From contig QUAH01000006.1 in NCBI GenBank assembly GCA_003426165.1, positions 1 through 64,000 on the forward strand: 64,000 bases of DNA. Reading direction: 5' to 3'. Shown here one piece after another: positions 1-8,752 of this stretch. Numbering within the stretch: position 1 is the stretch's first letter; every line of letters begins with the position of its first letter. Both the position numbers and the translations under genes were made by a program. Below the pieces are notes generated by a model, which searched no databases, was not told where the DNA came from, and saw nothing but the letters and a program-made list of their open reading frames with translations. The stretch is from Candidatus Saccharicenans subterraneus. Its GTDB lineage: Bacteria; Acidobacteriota; Aminicenantia; Aminicenantales; Saccharicenantaceae.

Positions 1-77
1 AACCGATGCTCGTTAAAAGCCTCTAACACCTCCGAAACAAACTCTAAGGATAATCTCTTGTGAAGCTGGCTCTTCAT
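1..77 (-). CDS. N-terminus of a probable IS transposase (partial)
   Basis: A reading frame starts with ATG at 77-75 and runs off the left edge after 25 codons. A perfect AGGAGGT ribosome-binding site (87-93, minus strand) lies 9 bases upstream, so this is a real gene start. The first residues are MKSQLHKRLSLEFVSEVLEA, a short basic start followed by a helix. The catalytic part lies outside the window. The transposase reading rests on this short start and on the repeated GTCTACTTTT motif just upstream, which resembles the end of an insertion sequence. It could instead be another small protein; the family cannot be named. Confidence 0.4.
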   Translation of the reverse strand, partial: MKSQLHKRLSLEFVSEVLEAFNEHR

Positions 78-130
78 GGTGGCAGAACCTCCTTTATGCT
101 CAGGGTTCTACCACACCCGCTTCCCCCGAT

Positions 131-186
131 GTCTACTTTTTGTCTACTTTTAGTCTACTTATGTTTTTTACATTACGTCTACTTTT
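131..186. repeat. Four GTCTACTT(TT) direct repeats, possible IS end
   Basis: GTCTACTTTT occurs at 131-140, 142-151 and 177-186, and GTCTACTT at 153-160. The first three copies are spaced by 11 bp, so they lie on one face of the helix. They lie directly upstream of the truncated leftward gene, where transposase-binding subterminal repeats of an insertion sequence would be. The outer end of the element and any target duplication could not be defined. Confidence 0.45.
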
Positions 187-552
187 GATTATTACGGTAC
201 AGGAAATTTTGGCCCGGGAATGGCCTTAAATTATGAACAAGCTTGATTCGTCCCGCCTAAAAAAAGAGGCCCGGGCAATGGAGGACAACAAAATTTATCC
301 CTTGGGGCAGGGCTCCGAGGCCGTGTCAATATTTATGGTATAACCCGCTAATTTCTTTTTATATTCCCTACGCCCCCCGGCTCTTCTGGGGGCATCCAGT
401 CTGTTCACCATGGTCCAATCTTCAATTTTCCAGAATAACGGGAAGGTGGCCAAGACACCGGTTGAATCGGGCAACTAAATCGAAATACTTAAGACCCTAA
501 TTTTCTCAAGTATCCCATGGGGGAAAATGTCAGGCTCAAGCGAGCTGACCTT
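187..552. other. Non-coding stretch, nothing identified
   Basis: No reading frame with a ribosome-binding site, no RNA gene and no clear terminator was found between the repeat cluster and the HD-domain gene. It may be flanking sequence of the left-hand insertion element. Confidence 0.4.
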
Positions 553-1101
553 TCAGGCCAGGCCCAGGTCCTGGTCAATCCCCTGCATGGCCTGCAGGCA
601 GATGGTTAGGAATTCATCCAGGCTGAGTCCCAGGTTGGCACACTGTTCAATCTCTTCCCGTCGGGCCCCGCGGGCAAAGTGCTTTTCCTTGTAACGCCGC
701 TTGAGGAATTCCAGGTCCACGGCCTTGAGCTTCTTGTCTGGATGCATCAGGGTGGCGGCGATAATCAGTCCCGTGGTCGGGTCAGCCGAGTAGATGGACC
801 AGTCCATGGCGCTCTGGCAGGGAACTCGTCCGGCATGGGCCTGGATGGCCTGGATAACCTCGGCCGGCAGGTTGTAGGCGGCCAGCATCTTTACGGTTTC
901 GGTGGTATGCAGCTCGGGGCTCTTCTCGGTCAGCTCGTAATCCAGGTCGTGCAGCAGCCCGGCCAGGCCCCAGAGTTCTTCATTCCCACCCAGCCGCCGG
1001 GCCAGGCCTTTCATGCAGGCTTCCACGGCCAGGCAGTGCTTGACCAGGTTCTTGTTGTGGAGATGCTGTTTTACCAGTTCTAAGGCTTCTTCCCTGTTCA
1101 T
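553..1101 (-). CDS. HD-domain (HDIG-type) metal-dependent phosphohydrolase
   Basis: 182 residues forming a single HD domain. The metal-binding pattern is visible: His22 in the first helix, then His51-Asp52 in the motif LLHDLDYE, followed by a histidine-rich helix (HTTETVK) and a later Asp in YSADPTTG. Members of this HDIG group are small cytoplasmic phosphohydrolases acting on nucleotides or phosphate esters; the substrate cannot be read from sequence. The ATG at 1101 has an AAAGGAG site upstream. The gene ends 19 bp after (downstream of) the deacetylase gene in the same orientation, so the two may be co-transcribed. Confidence 0.85.
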   Translation of the reverse strand: MNREEALELVKQHLHNKNLVKHCLAVEACMKGLARRLGGNEELWGLAGLLHDLDYELTEKSPELHTTETVKMLAAYNLPAEVIQAIQAHAGRVPCQSAMDWSIYSADPTTGLIIAATLMHPDKKLKAVDLEFLKRRYKEKHFARGARREEIEQCANLGLSLDEFLTICLQAMQGIDQDLGLA

Positions 1102-1120
1102 CTTTGGCTCCTTTCCTGGA

Positions 1121-3421
1121 CTAATCTCCGGTCAAAGAAGTGATATTATACCGAATCTCCGCTTTTTTGCTCAGCCTTTTATCAAAAACCCGAACGCCTA
1201 TGGTATATTCTCCCGGCTCAGCCGGAAGCCAGGTCCAGGTATTCGCTGTTGAAGCTTTCCTGACCCGGAGTTCCGGGCCGCTCCCTCGCCTGAGATAGAA
1301 TTCATAGCGCGGTTTTTCCCAGCCATCCGCCAGGACAGAAAACACCACCCGCCGTCCGGCTGGCTGCGGAGACTCTTTTGAAGGTCTGATGATAATCCGG
1401 GGTTCTTTTTTTAAGGCATAGACCAGGCTCAAATCCTGCCGGTAATCATAAGCCCCGACCAGGAGCAGGTTGTTGGCCGCCACCAGGTCGGGTTTAATCT
1501 CAAAACTGAGGACGGTCTCAGAAGATTTACGCCCGGTGTTCAAGTTGAAACCATAAAGGATCTGCCCGGCTGTCACTATTATTTCCTCTCCGAATATGGC
1601 CGGACTGTACGAGGGCCGGGCCGGCACAGTCTGCCACCACAGGATATCTCCGCCTGATTTCTTTAATTTATAGAGAATTCCGCCCGGGGTCAGAGCATAA
1701 AGATATCGGCCGTTAGCCAGGAGAAAATCAAGGCATTGGGCGGCCAATTTCAGCTTCCAGCGAATTTTTCTCTTGGCCAGATCAAAGCAGACCAGGTGGC
1801 CGGAAGCCGTGGCCAGGTACAATCTATTTCCGCTGTCAGCCTGTATCCCGGTAATTTCCCCCCTGAAATTAAGCCGGGAAATCTGCCGGCCCGTCCTTAA
1901 ATCAAAGCTGGCAATCTCTCCAGAAGCCAGGGCTATAAACATCTCTGAGTTTGAGGCGGTGGCTGGTCCAGTAGCTTCTGCCGGCAGGTCCCGGGCCCAG
2001 AGCAATTCGCCTGTCTTCGGGTTTCGCCCTTCAAGCTTTTTTCTGAATAACAGGATTAGAGTGCCTGCGTCTGACAGCGAAACGGCCAGCGGGGCATCTT
2101 TAAGTTCAAAACTGGAGTCTCCTGCCTTTCCAGTTTCAGTCCCAATGAAATAAACTTTCCGGTCGCAAACCAGCCAGAAACCGTCCTGAGCGGCCAGCAG
2201 CTTTGCCTTTTCGGCCGCCGGTAATGAAAATGAAGTTAGACTTTGCCCGCTTTCCAGGGCAACCAGGCGGAGGTCCAACCTTTCCGGAGAATCAAAGACT
2301 GCCAGCACCCGGTCTCCTGATGCGGCCAGACCCAGCGTCCTGCCCCTGTTCCATCCCACCCAGGCCCTGGTTAGAGGAAAGTTCGGAATTTCCGAAACGG
2401 TATCGGAGGTTTCTTGAGCCTCTGGCTGACCCCCCGGAACATCATTTTTCTGGCCGGCTCTCTGGGGCCGGGCGGCCTCGCCAGCACTAACCTTATCTTT
2501 CTCGCCAGATTTATATATTTTAGAAACGGCCTCTAACCCATCTTTTGCGGCAATTCTTCGGTCTTCGACGGCACCGGGGGCCAATCCCCCATTCTCCTTT
2601 TCTGCCGTTCCCAACGAAAGTAACTCGTCTATCCTGACAGGAGAATAGCCCCGTTCGCGGAGGTCATCTATAAGCCGACCCAGCCAGAAATAGAATAAAT
2701 CCGTCCTGTCCGGGGCCACTCCCAGGTGAACCAGGATTATGAAACCGTTAAGGCCAGAAGCGGACGAAGCTTCATAATCCAGAAGCTGCCGATAAATTTT
2801 TTCGGAGGAGCGGTAGCCTGGCATATCGGGAGTGGTATAGTCGGCGTTGGTCATAAGCCCCGGCGTAAAACTCACGATAATCGCACCGGCCGTAGCGGCC
2901 CAGTCGACAATCTGCTGGTTGTACCATTCGTAAGGGGGCATAAAAAACCTGGCCCGGCTGCGGTCAACCCCGAACCTGGCCAGCTCTTCATAGTTGGCCT
3001 CGAGGTCGGCCAGGAATTCTTCCCCGGTCACCAGGGTTTTCTGCCGGTCCTGCCAGTCGCAATAAAGAAGATGGCGGTCGGAATGTGGTCCCACGTAATG
3101 GCCGCCTTTGACCATTTCTTCCACCAGGGACCGGAATTCCGGGCGTCGCAGAAAATTGCCGGTCAGAAAAAAGGAAGCCTTGATACCTTTCCGTTCGAGC
3201 TCGGCCAGGATGTATTCGCCTCCCTCGCCGTAAGAATCAGCGGTGAAAACCAGGGCCACCCGCTTCCCGTCAACCGGGCCGCGCACCACTCCCCCCTGGA
3301 CATAGGTCAGGTCCTGGGCCGAAAGCAGGACAGACAGAAAGGCCAAAATGACCAGAAGCAACAAAATCCGGATTTTCCGGAAAACATCCCTGCCGATCAG
3401 TTTGGTCATCCTATCTGTCAT
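1121..3421 (-). CDS. NodB-type polysaccharide deacetylase fused to a PQQ/WD-like beta-propeller
   Basis: 766 residues. Residues about 15-35 form a signal anchor. Residues 52-270 form a NodB (CE4) domain: VALVFTADS with Asp62, the zinc motif HSDRH (His113, His117), the RFFMPPYEW motif near 158-166, and the closing ILVHLG with His232. The usual TFDDG motif is replaced by the TADS variant. A charged linker (about 272-345) leads to a beta-propeller of PQQ/quinoprotein-like blades (about 350-690, repeated WARDLP, FDLRTGR, FDLAKRK, FNLNTGR turns). A C-terminal Ig-like domain (about 695-766) follows. It probably acts at the cell surface on glycan; the propeller may bind or sense substrate. The fusion is unusual and the substrate is unknown. 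Confidence 0.8.
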   Translation of the reverse strand: MTDRMTKLIGRDVFRKIRILLLLVILAFLSVLLSAQDLTYVQGGVVRGPVDGKRVALVFTADSYGEGGEYILAELERKGIKASFFLTGNFLRRPEFRSLVEEMVKGGHYVGPHSDRHLLYCDWQDRQKTLVTGEEFLADLEANYEELARFGVDRSRARFFMPPYEWYNQQIVDWAATAGAIIVSFTPGLMTNADYTTPDMPGYRSSEKIYRQLLDYEASSASGLNGFIILVHLGVAPDRTDLFYFWLGRLIDDLRERGYSPVRIDELLSLGTAEKENGGLAPGAVEDRRIAAKDGLEAVSKIYKSGEKDKVSAGEAARPQRAGQKNDVPGGQPEAQETSDTVSEIPNFPLTRAWVGWNRGRTLGLAASGDRVLAVFDSPERLDLRLVALESGQSLTSFSLPAAEKAKLLAAQDGFWLVCDRKVYFIGTETGKAGDSSFELKDAPLAVSLSDAGTLILLFRKKLEGRNPKTGELLWARDLPAEATGPATASNSEMFIALASGEIASFDLRTGRQISRLNFRGEITGIQADSGNRLYLATASGHLVCFDLAKRKIRWKLKLAAQCLDFLLANGRYLYALTPGGILYKLKKSGGDILWWQTVPARPSYSPAIFGEEIIVTAGQILYGFNLNTGRKSSETVLSFEIKPDLVAANNLLLVGAYDYRQDLSLVYALKKEPRIIIRPSKESPQPAGRRVVFSVLADGWEKPRYEFYLRRGSGPELRVRKASTANTWTWLPAEPGEYTIGVRVFDKRLSKKAEIRYNITSLTGD

Positions 3422-3516
3422 GGACTCCAGAAATTATGGTTTAATTCTAATCAAAGCCCCCGGCCGGTGCAAACGCGGGCTTTACTAATATCTTCCAGGC
3501 TGATATTATTTTTTCA

Positions 3517-3744
3517 ATGGTTAATTACATACTGCTCTACAAAATCAGGAAACTGGTCAAGCAGATCCTGAAAGAAAAAATCGAAGATGGCGAAATAGCC
3601 ACCACTCCCCGTTCCTGCCTGGGCTGCCTGGCCGACGAGCTGAGCTGGGAAATTTATTACCTTTTCAAGGAAAGGGAAGAAGGTAAGAAGGGCGGAAGCG
3701 ACCAGGCTGATAAAGATAAAGAAAAAACTGAAGAACCTGAGTAA
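3517..3744 (+). CDS. Small hypothetical protein with CxxC motif
   Basis: 75 residues, not recognised. The first 30 residues are a basic amphipathic helix (KIRKLVKQILKEKIEDGE), then SCLGCLADELSWEIYYLFK, then a charged Lys/Glu tail from residue 50. The two cysteines as CLGC could bind metal or form a disulphide. Codon use resembles the neighbouring genes, which supports translation, but no clear ribosome-binding site precedes the ATG. It stands alone between two leftward genes. Confidence 0.45.
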   Translation: MVNYILLYKIRKLVKQILKEKIEDGEIATTPRSCLGCLADELSWEIYYLFKEREEGKKGGSDQADKDKEKTEEPE

Positions 3745-4055
3745 GAGCCCAGGGATCCCTTATCAGATAAAAATCAATTTGCTATCAGGTTATCTTTTAT
3801 TTTTATGAATCATTTTCCTCGAGCAATAAATTCAGCCGGCGTTTCTTTGACTATCATTAGACTATTATTAATATTAAGTTAGCCCGGGATTCTTAAGTTG
3901 AGTCCTGTTCTGGCAACTTAACGCCAAGGACTTGGCCTCTCAAGAGCTGGTCGGGTTACGATTGCCCAGCCCGGTTAGCCTCAACCCATCCCTGGCCGGG
4001 CAAGAAGTTAGAAAATATTTCGAACTTAAACAAGAGGTAGCAAAGAATAAACAGT
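3745..4055. other. Intergenic region, nothing identified
   Basis: AT-rich DNA between the small CxxC protein and the 3' end of rarA. No convincing gene, RNA or strong terminator was found. Confidence 0.4.
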
Positions 4056-5387
4056 TCAGTCATTCTTTCCGGACTTTTCCTGGCGGATTTTTTCCTTCAG
4101 GGCTTCCCACCAGTCAATTCTCTTCCTGATTTCCTTTTCAAAGCCAAGATTTCCTGGCTGGTAATACCGGCGGCCCTTTAACCGCTCCGGAAAAGTCTCC
4201 ATGTCGGTGGTGGACAGCGGATGGTCGTGAGCGTATTGATATTCCTGGCCGTAACCGATCTCTTTCATCAGCGGGGTTACCGGGTTGCGGATGTGGAGTG
4301 GCACCTGTTCGTAGGGGCTTTCTTCCACGTCCTTCATGGCCTGGCCGAAGGCCACGTAAATTCGATTGCTCTTGGGGGCAGAGGCCAGATAGACCACGGC
4401 CTCGGCCAGGGCCAGTTCTCCCTCGGGTGAACCCAGAAAATCATAGGCTTCCTTGGCCCTCAGGGCCACGGCCAGGGCCTGCGGGTCGGCCAGGCCCACA
4501 TCTTCCGAAGCAAAGCGGACCAGCCTCCTGGCGATATAGAGCGGGTCCTCGCCGGCATAGAGCATCCTGGCCAGCCAGTAGAGAGAAGCATCGACATCGG
4601 AGTTGCGCAGGCTCTTGTGCAGGGCGGAAATCAGGTTGAAATGTTCTTCCCCGGCCTTGTCGTAGAGCAAAACCCGCTTCTGCAGGGCTTCTTCCACTTC
4701 CCGGGCGGTAATTTCCTGGCCCCTGGTCAGGCTGGCCGCAATTTCCAGGGCGTTGAGAATCCGTCGGGCATCGCCGTTGGACTGGTCGAGCAGCAGCTTC
4801 AGGGCTTCATCGTTGATCCGGAGTTTGAGCCGGCCGAGACCGTTGACCTCGTCGGTCAGGGCATCATCGATGATTTTTTTCAGGGCCGCTTCATCCAGCG
4901 GCTTCAGGACCAGGACCTTGGTCCGGGAGAGAAGCGGAGCTATGACTTCAAAGGACGGGTTTTCGGTGGTCGAGCCAAACAGGATGACATCTCCCCTTTC
5001 CACGTAGGGCAGAAAGGCTGATTGCTGGGCCTTGTTGAAGCGGTGGATTTCATCAATGAAGATGATTATCGGCTTGCCATAAAGCTTTTTCTGCTGCTCG
5101 GCCTGGGCCATGACCTCTTTGATTTCTTTTATGCCGGAAAGAACGGCGCTGTAAAAAAGGCAGGCCAGGTCAAAATGCCTGGCCAGCATCATACCCAGGG
5201 TGGTTTTACCGGAACCGGGCGGCCCCCAGAAGATTATGGACACCAGGTGGCCCGATTCGATCAATTCTGTCAGGATTTTGCCCGGCCCCAGCAGGTGTTC
5301 CTGGCCGTAGAAGCGGTCAAAGGTCTGGGGCCGCATTCTCTCGGCCAGGGGGATATGTTGACTGTCGACTTTGTCTGTTTTTTTCAT
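4056..5387 (-). CDS. rarA: Replication-associated recombination protein A (RarA/MgsA AAA+ ATPase)
   Basis: 443 residues, normal length for the RarA/MgsA/WRNIP1 family, which acts at stalled replication forks in the cytoplasm. Walker A GPPGSGKT is at 55-62, Walker B IIIFIDE at 107-113 followed by the family signature IHRFNKAQQ, sensor 1 GSTTEN at 138-143, and the arginine finger region LLSRT at about 152-156. The C-terminal half carries the tetramerisation domain with [20 protein letters not shown] and [10 protein letters not shown], both diagnostic. The ATG at 5387 is followed directly by the conserved N-terminus [17 protein letters not shown]. Transcribed alone. Confidence 0.95.
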   Translation of the reverse strand: MKKTDKVDSQHIPLAERMRPQTFDRFYGQEHLLGPGKILTELIESGHLVSIIFWGPPGSGKTTLGMMLARHFDLACLFYSAVLSGIKEIKEVMAQAEQQKKLYGKPIIIFIDEIHRFNKAQQSAFLPYVERGDVILFGSTTENPSFEVIAPLLSRTKVLVLKPLDEAALKKIIDDALTDEVNGLGRLKLRINDEALKLLLDQSNGDARRILNALEIAASLTRGQEITAREVEEALQKRVLLYDKAGEEHFNLISALHKSLRNSDVDASLYWLARMLYAGEDPLYIARRLVRFASEDVGLADPQALAVALRAKEAYDFLGSPEGELALAEAVVYLASAPKSNRIYVAFGQAMKDVEESPYEQVPLHIRNPVTPLMKEIGYGQEYQYAHDHPLSTTDMETFPERLKGRRYYQPGNLGFEKEIRKRIDWWEALKEKIRQEKSGKND

Positions 5388-5516
5388 CCAGGCTCTGGCC
5401 GCTCCTTAAATCATCCTCCACGGGGCATTTTTATTATAATATTCTTTCTCCCTTATTAAAAGTTAAGCACCCCCTTCCTTACCGCCACCATAATTTAGCT
5501 TCGGATCAAAAACGAC

Positions 5517-5545
5517 TTGAAAAACGGACCAAGGCCGCTTAAGAT
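5517..5545 (+). promoter_or_regulatory. Sigma70-like promoter for the alpha-CTD protein gene
   Basis: TTGAAA (5517-5522) and TAAGAT (5540-5545) are separated by exactly 17 bases and lie 48 bp upstream of the ATG at 5594. Confidence 0.5.
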
Positions 5546-5593
5546 TAAAAAAATGAATTCTTTCCTTTTAACTTAATAACCGGGAGGCAACAG

Positions 5594-6052
5594 ATGGGTG
5601 GTCCATTATCTCTTGTTCTCCGGGCCGTAGATGACAATACACATTATCTGGAGATCGAAAGAAATGTCAGAATGAGGCGGAAAACGCTAATCCTGAGAAT
5701 AGGATATCAGGGAGATCGGGGCTCTGAATCAGAGATCGAAGTAACAGAATGGGCCATGGTCAAGACCCTAAGACAATTGGATGTGGGCCGGGATGAACTT
5801 TTTTTTGATATCATGTTCAGCGATGAAATCAAAGAAAAGCTTTACCTAACTTTGCCCCTCGAAGTCTTCGGACTGTCACTGCGAGCCCAGCGTTGCATGG
5901 ATAGAGCCGGGATAAAGACTGTTGGCCAGCTCATCACATACAGCCCGTCTGAACTCATGAAGATCCATGCCTTTGGACGCAAATCCCTCTGGGAACTAAA
6001 AAAAATCCTTACCAGGCTGGGATTTGATTTTAAGAAGGAAGAAATCTGCTGA
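5594..6052 (+). CDS. Free-standing RNA polymerase alpha-CTD-like protein
   Basis: 152 residues. Residues 87-145 align along their length with the RpoA C-terminal domain: LSLRAQRCMDRAGIKTVGQL, then FGRKSLWELKKIL. Compared with E. coli alpha, the DNA-contacting Arg265, Gly296, Lys298 and Ser299 and Glu302 have equivalents (Arg97, Gly128, Lys130, Ser131, Glu134), while Asn268 is Arg100. Residues 1-86 are not the alpha N-terminal domain; they form a beta-rich acidic segment I do not recognise. No other RNA polymerase or ribosomal gene is nearby, so this is not rpoA. The ATG has GGGAGG 9 bases upstream. It could bind promoter DNA or partner regulators as a transcription factor; this is inference. 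Confidence 0.75.
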   Translation: MGGPLSLVLRAVDDNTHYLEIERNVRMRRKTLILRIGYQGDRGSESEIEVTEWAMVKTLRQLDVGRDELFFDIMFSDEIKEKLYLTLPLEVFGLSLRAQRCMDRAGIKTVGQLITYSPSELMKIHAFGRKSLWELKKILTRLGFDFKKEEIC

Positions 6053-6139
6053 GAAATCAAACCGGGCTCAAAAAACATCTTTTTCTGGCAACAACAATTG
6101 ATTAAAATGGAACGAGAATTAGCGAAGGAGCGAAACGTG

Positions 6140-7033
6140 ATGAAACGCGGCAGAATTCTAACCTCCAGATATTTCACCGGAGCTATACTCGTGGCCATTC
6201 TGCTCTTGCTGGCCACCATCCTGACCCAGGCTCAACCGAGGCCAAAAGGCTACCTGTTCATCATCGGCGGCGGCAACCGCCCGGAACCGATGATGAAACG
6301 TTTCGTGGAAATGGCCAGCCGCTCGGGCAGCGGCCGGATCGTGGTCCTGCCCATGGCCAGCGCCACCCCGGATGAGACCGGGCGCAGCCTGGTGGAAGAG
6401 TTCAAGCAGCTCGGGGCCAAGGATGTTGCCTATTACAACTTCACCAGAAAAGATGCGGAAAATTATTCCAACGCCAGGCTCCTGGCCGAAAGCGGCGGGA
6501 TCTTCTTTTCAGGTGGTGTCCAGACCAGGATAACCGAAGCCATCCTGGACACGCCCATCCATAACATGATCAGGGAGCTCTACCAGAAGGGAGCGGTGGT
6601 CGGTGGCACCAGCGCCGGGGCGGCCGCCCTGAGCGAGCTGATGATAACCGGCGACGAGGTCAGGAAACCGGAAGAAGGGCACGAATTCGAAACCATAGAG
6701 TCAGGAAACGTCATCGTGGCCCGGGGCCTGGGATTGATAAAATCGGCCATAATCGACCAGCATTTCGCCACCCGCAAGAGGCACAACCGGCTGATCAGCA
6801 TAATCGCCGGCCACCCCGAAATCGTGGGGGTGGGCATAGACGAGGCCACGGCCATCATCGTCAACCCGGACGAAACCTTTGAAGTCATAGGCTATAAAAA
6901 CGTTATCATCTATGATTCTGCCCGGGCCCAGGTGGAGGTCCGGGGCGACCGGGCCCTGTCGATCAGGAACCTGGTGATGCACGTCCTGCTGGAGGGCGAA
7001 CGCTACGACCTTAAAAGGAGGCGCCCTCTTTAG
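6140..7033 (+). CDS. Exported S51-family peptidase, cyanophycinase-like
   Basis: 297 residues from ATG 6140, chosen because AAGGAG (6125-6130) lies 9 bases upstream and the product then begins with a clean signal peptide (basic MKRGR, hydrophobic 13-29, cleavage near AQA). An upstream TTG at 6098 stays in frame but lacks a ribosome-binding site. The serine peptidase S51 fold is evident from YLFIIGGGNRPEP, the nucleophile motif GGTSAGAA with Ser158, and the DQHF motif at 206-209 followed by RHNRL. Cyanophycinases cleave beta-Asp-Arg polymer to dipeptides; related S51 enzymes cleave other Asp-containing peptides. The signal peptide points to extracellular or periplasmic scavenging. Confidence 0.85.
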   Translation: MKRGRILTSRYFTGAILVAILLLLATILTQAQPRPKGYLFIIGGGNRPEPMMKRFVEMASRSGSGRIVVLPMASATPDETGRSLVEEFKQLGAKDVAYYNFTRKDAENYSNARLLAESGGIFFSGGVQTRITEAILDTPIHNMIRELYQKGAVVGGTSAGAAALSELMITGDEVRKPEEGHEFETIESGNVIVARGLGLIKSAIIDQHFATRKRHNRLISIIAGHPEIVGVGIDEATAIIVNPDETFEVIGYKNVIIYDSARAQVEVRGDRALSIRNLVMHVLLEGERYDLKRRRPL

Positions 7034-7122
7034 CTTTTTAGGGTCGGCATCGCCCTTAAGGCTGGCCTGCCCGTTCTTGACGAACTTCCGGTTAAGTGTT
7101 AATGTTTTGAGGAAATCTGCTG

Positions 7123-7509
7123 ATGACCCAGGAACAGAAAGTCAACAACCTCAGAGAAACCATAAACCGGAAACTGATTTTTTCCCTGGAAGAAGTCTGC
7201 CGCCTGCTTAAAATCACACCGGAAACAGTAAAAGAATGGGAAAAAGAATTTCCCCTGTTCTACGCCGGGCAGACGGCCGGGGGCAAGCAGATTTACCGGC
7301 AGAAGGATGTGCTGATCATCCTGAGAATCAAGGAACTTCTGGAAGAAGGCACCCTGACCAGCGCCGGCATCAAGCGGAAGATCGAGGAAGAATTCGGCTT
7401 TAAGACCGATAAGATACCGCCCGAAAGACTCTATTCGGCCCTGGCCCAGGTCAAGGAAGAATTGACTGAAATTCTCCAGGCCCTTGAAAAAAAACGCAAA
7501 AAAGGTTAA
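7123..7509 (+). CDS. MerR-family-like DNA-binding regulator
   Basis: 128 residues. Residues about 18-88 form a MerR-type winged helix-turn-helix: FSLEEVCRLLKITPETVKEWEKEFP, then the wing with GGKQIYRQKDVLIILRIKELL and TSAGIKRKIEEEFG. The rest is a short coiled-coil helix ending in a lysine-rich tail (KKRKKG). There is no effector domain or metal-binding cysteine pattern, so it resembles the small structural MerR-like proteins placed beside tRNA or ihf genes in other bacteria. GAGGA precedes the ATG. The tRNA-Pro(GGG) gene begins 24 bp after the stop. Confidence 0.8.
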   Translation: MTQEQKVNNLRETINRKLIFSLEEVCRLLKITPETVKEWEKEFPLFYAGQTAGGKQIYRQKDVLIILRIKELLEEGTLTSAGIKRKIEEEFGFKTDKIPPERLYSALAQVKEELTEILQALEKKRKKG

Positions 7510-7512
7510 ATT
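7484..7512 (+). promoter_or_regulatory. Possible promoter for tRNA-Pro(GGG)
   Basis: TTGAAA (7484-7489) and TAAATT (7507-7512) are 17 bases apart and end 21 bp before the tRNA. They overlap the end of the MerR-like gene, so the tRNA may also be read from upstream. Confidence 0.35.
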
Positions 7513-7533
7513 TATTTACCCTTTTTCTCCAAT

Positions 7534-7607
7534 CGGGACGTGGCGCAGCCTGGTAGCGCACATGCTTGGGGTGCATGGGGTCAGCGGTTCAAATCCGCTC
7601 GTCCCGA
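7534..7607 (+). tRNA. tRNA-Pro (anticodon GGG)
   Basis: A complete 74-base cloverleaf. The acceptor CGGGACG pairs with CGTCCCG, the D-stem is GCGC/GCGC, the anticodon stem CATGC/GCATG encloses the loop TTGGGGT with anticodon GGG at 7568-7570, and the T-arm is AGCGG-TTCAAAT-CCGCT. The discriminator is A and CCA is not encoded. A T-rich tract follows directly and may end transcription. Confidence 0.97.
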
Positions 7608-7768
7608 TTTTTCTTTTTTTGGGCTGACGGCAGAAAAGGCTCCTGTTCATTCCCTGAGCCCGTTTAAGCCCTGTTTTTGAGCCTTCCTCTATGGATAATC
7701 CTTCCCTGTTCATCTATAATTATTGTCTAATTGTGAAGGCAAATTACTGAGAAGGAACCTTTGACCGG

Positions 7769-8590
7769 ATGAAAAAGAAAACCTCTGCTTCCGCCAAAAA
7801 TTCTCCCCTGTTTCTGCTGACCAACGACGACGGTTATTTTGCCCCCGGGCTGACCGCCCTGGCCGAAGAGCTCGGCCAGCTCGGACAGGTTTACGTCGTG
7901 GCCCCTGACCGGGAAAAGAGTTCCATTTCCCTGGCCCTGACCCTGCGCCGGCCACTGCGGGCTGAAAAGATAGACCGGAATATCTACGCGGTTGATGGGA
8001 CACCGGCCGATTGCGTCTATATCGCCCTCAGGCACATCCTGCCCCGGAGACCTGACCTTCTGGTCTCGGGCATGAACCGGGGCGCCAACCTCGGTTGCCA
8101 GGACGTTTCCTATTCCGGCACGGTGGCCGCCGCTCTCCAGGGGACATTTTTAGGAATTCCCTCCATAGCCGTTTCATTGATGGGAGCAAGGACCAATAAC
8201 GGTCACGTCTATGATTTCAAGCGGGCGGCTGCCCTGGTCAGGCCGATGGTGGAAACGATTCTCAAAAATGGCCTGCCCCCGCGCGTCTACCTTAACATCA
8301 ACATTCCGCCACTGCCCGTCAGGGGAATTAAAATAACCCGCCTGGGAGAAAAACGTTACTCCCCAGAGCTGGTAAGAAAACGCGACCCCCGCGGCAAGAC
8401 TTATTTCTGGATTGGCTTCAGCAGTCCCAGGGGCGTCGGGCCAAGGGATTCTGACGTTCACGTGGTCGACCGGGGCTGGATTTCCATAACTCCCCTGCAG
8501 ATCGACCGCACCGCCCACCCGCTGCTGGGCCACCGGCTCCTGGAAAGCCTGAAAGATTGCTGGAAGAATAGACCTGATAAAAAAGGTTGA
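7769..8590 (+). CDS. surE: 5'/3'-nucleotidase SurE
   Basis: 273 residues, normal length for SurE, a metal-dependent phosphatase that dephosphorylates nucleoside 5'- and 3'-monophosphates. The metal-binding start FLLTNDDGYFAPG is present with Asp20-Asp21, then VVAPDREKS with the conserved Ser, VDGTPADCV, and SGMNRGANLG with the conserved metal-binding Asn, followed by YSGTVAAALQG. The C-terminal part is the usual dimerisation arm. A GAAGGA element precedes the ATG at 7769. The gene follows the tRNA and appears monocistronic. Confidence 0.95.
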   Translation: MKKKTSASAKNSPLFLLTNDDGYFAPGLTALAEELGQLGQVYVVAPDREKSSISLALTLRRPLRAEKIDRNIYAVDGTPADCVYIALRHILPRRPDLLVSGMNRGANLGCQDVSYSGTVAAALQGTFLGIPSIAVSLMGARTNNGHVYDFKRAAALVRPMVETILKNGLPPRVYLNINIPPLPVRGIKITRLGEKRYSPELVRKRDPRGKTYFWIGFSSPRGVGPRDSDVHVVDRGWISITPLQIDRTAHPLLGHRLLESLKDCWKNRPDKKG

Positions 8591-8752
8591 ACCGGCTCCC
8601 GGTATTTTGATGTCTTGATAACATTAAAATAGAAAAGAGCCTAACTAATTTCGGTTAATCCGACAATCATTATTACCCGCTAAAATTAAAAAACACCCGC
8701 AGGGATTAAGATCTTTCCGGGTTGGTTAATGACAATCCGGCCGGGCCTGAAC

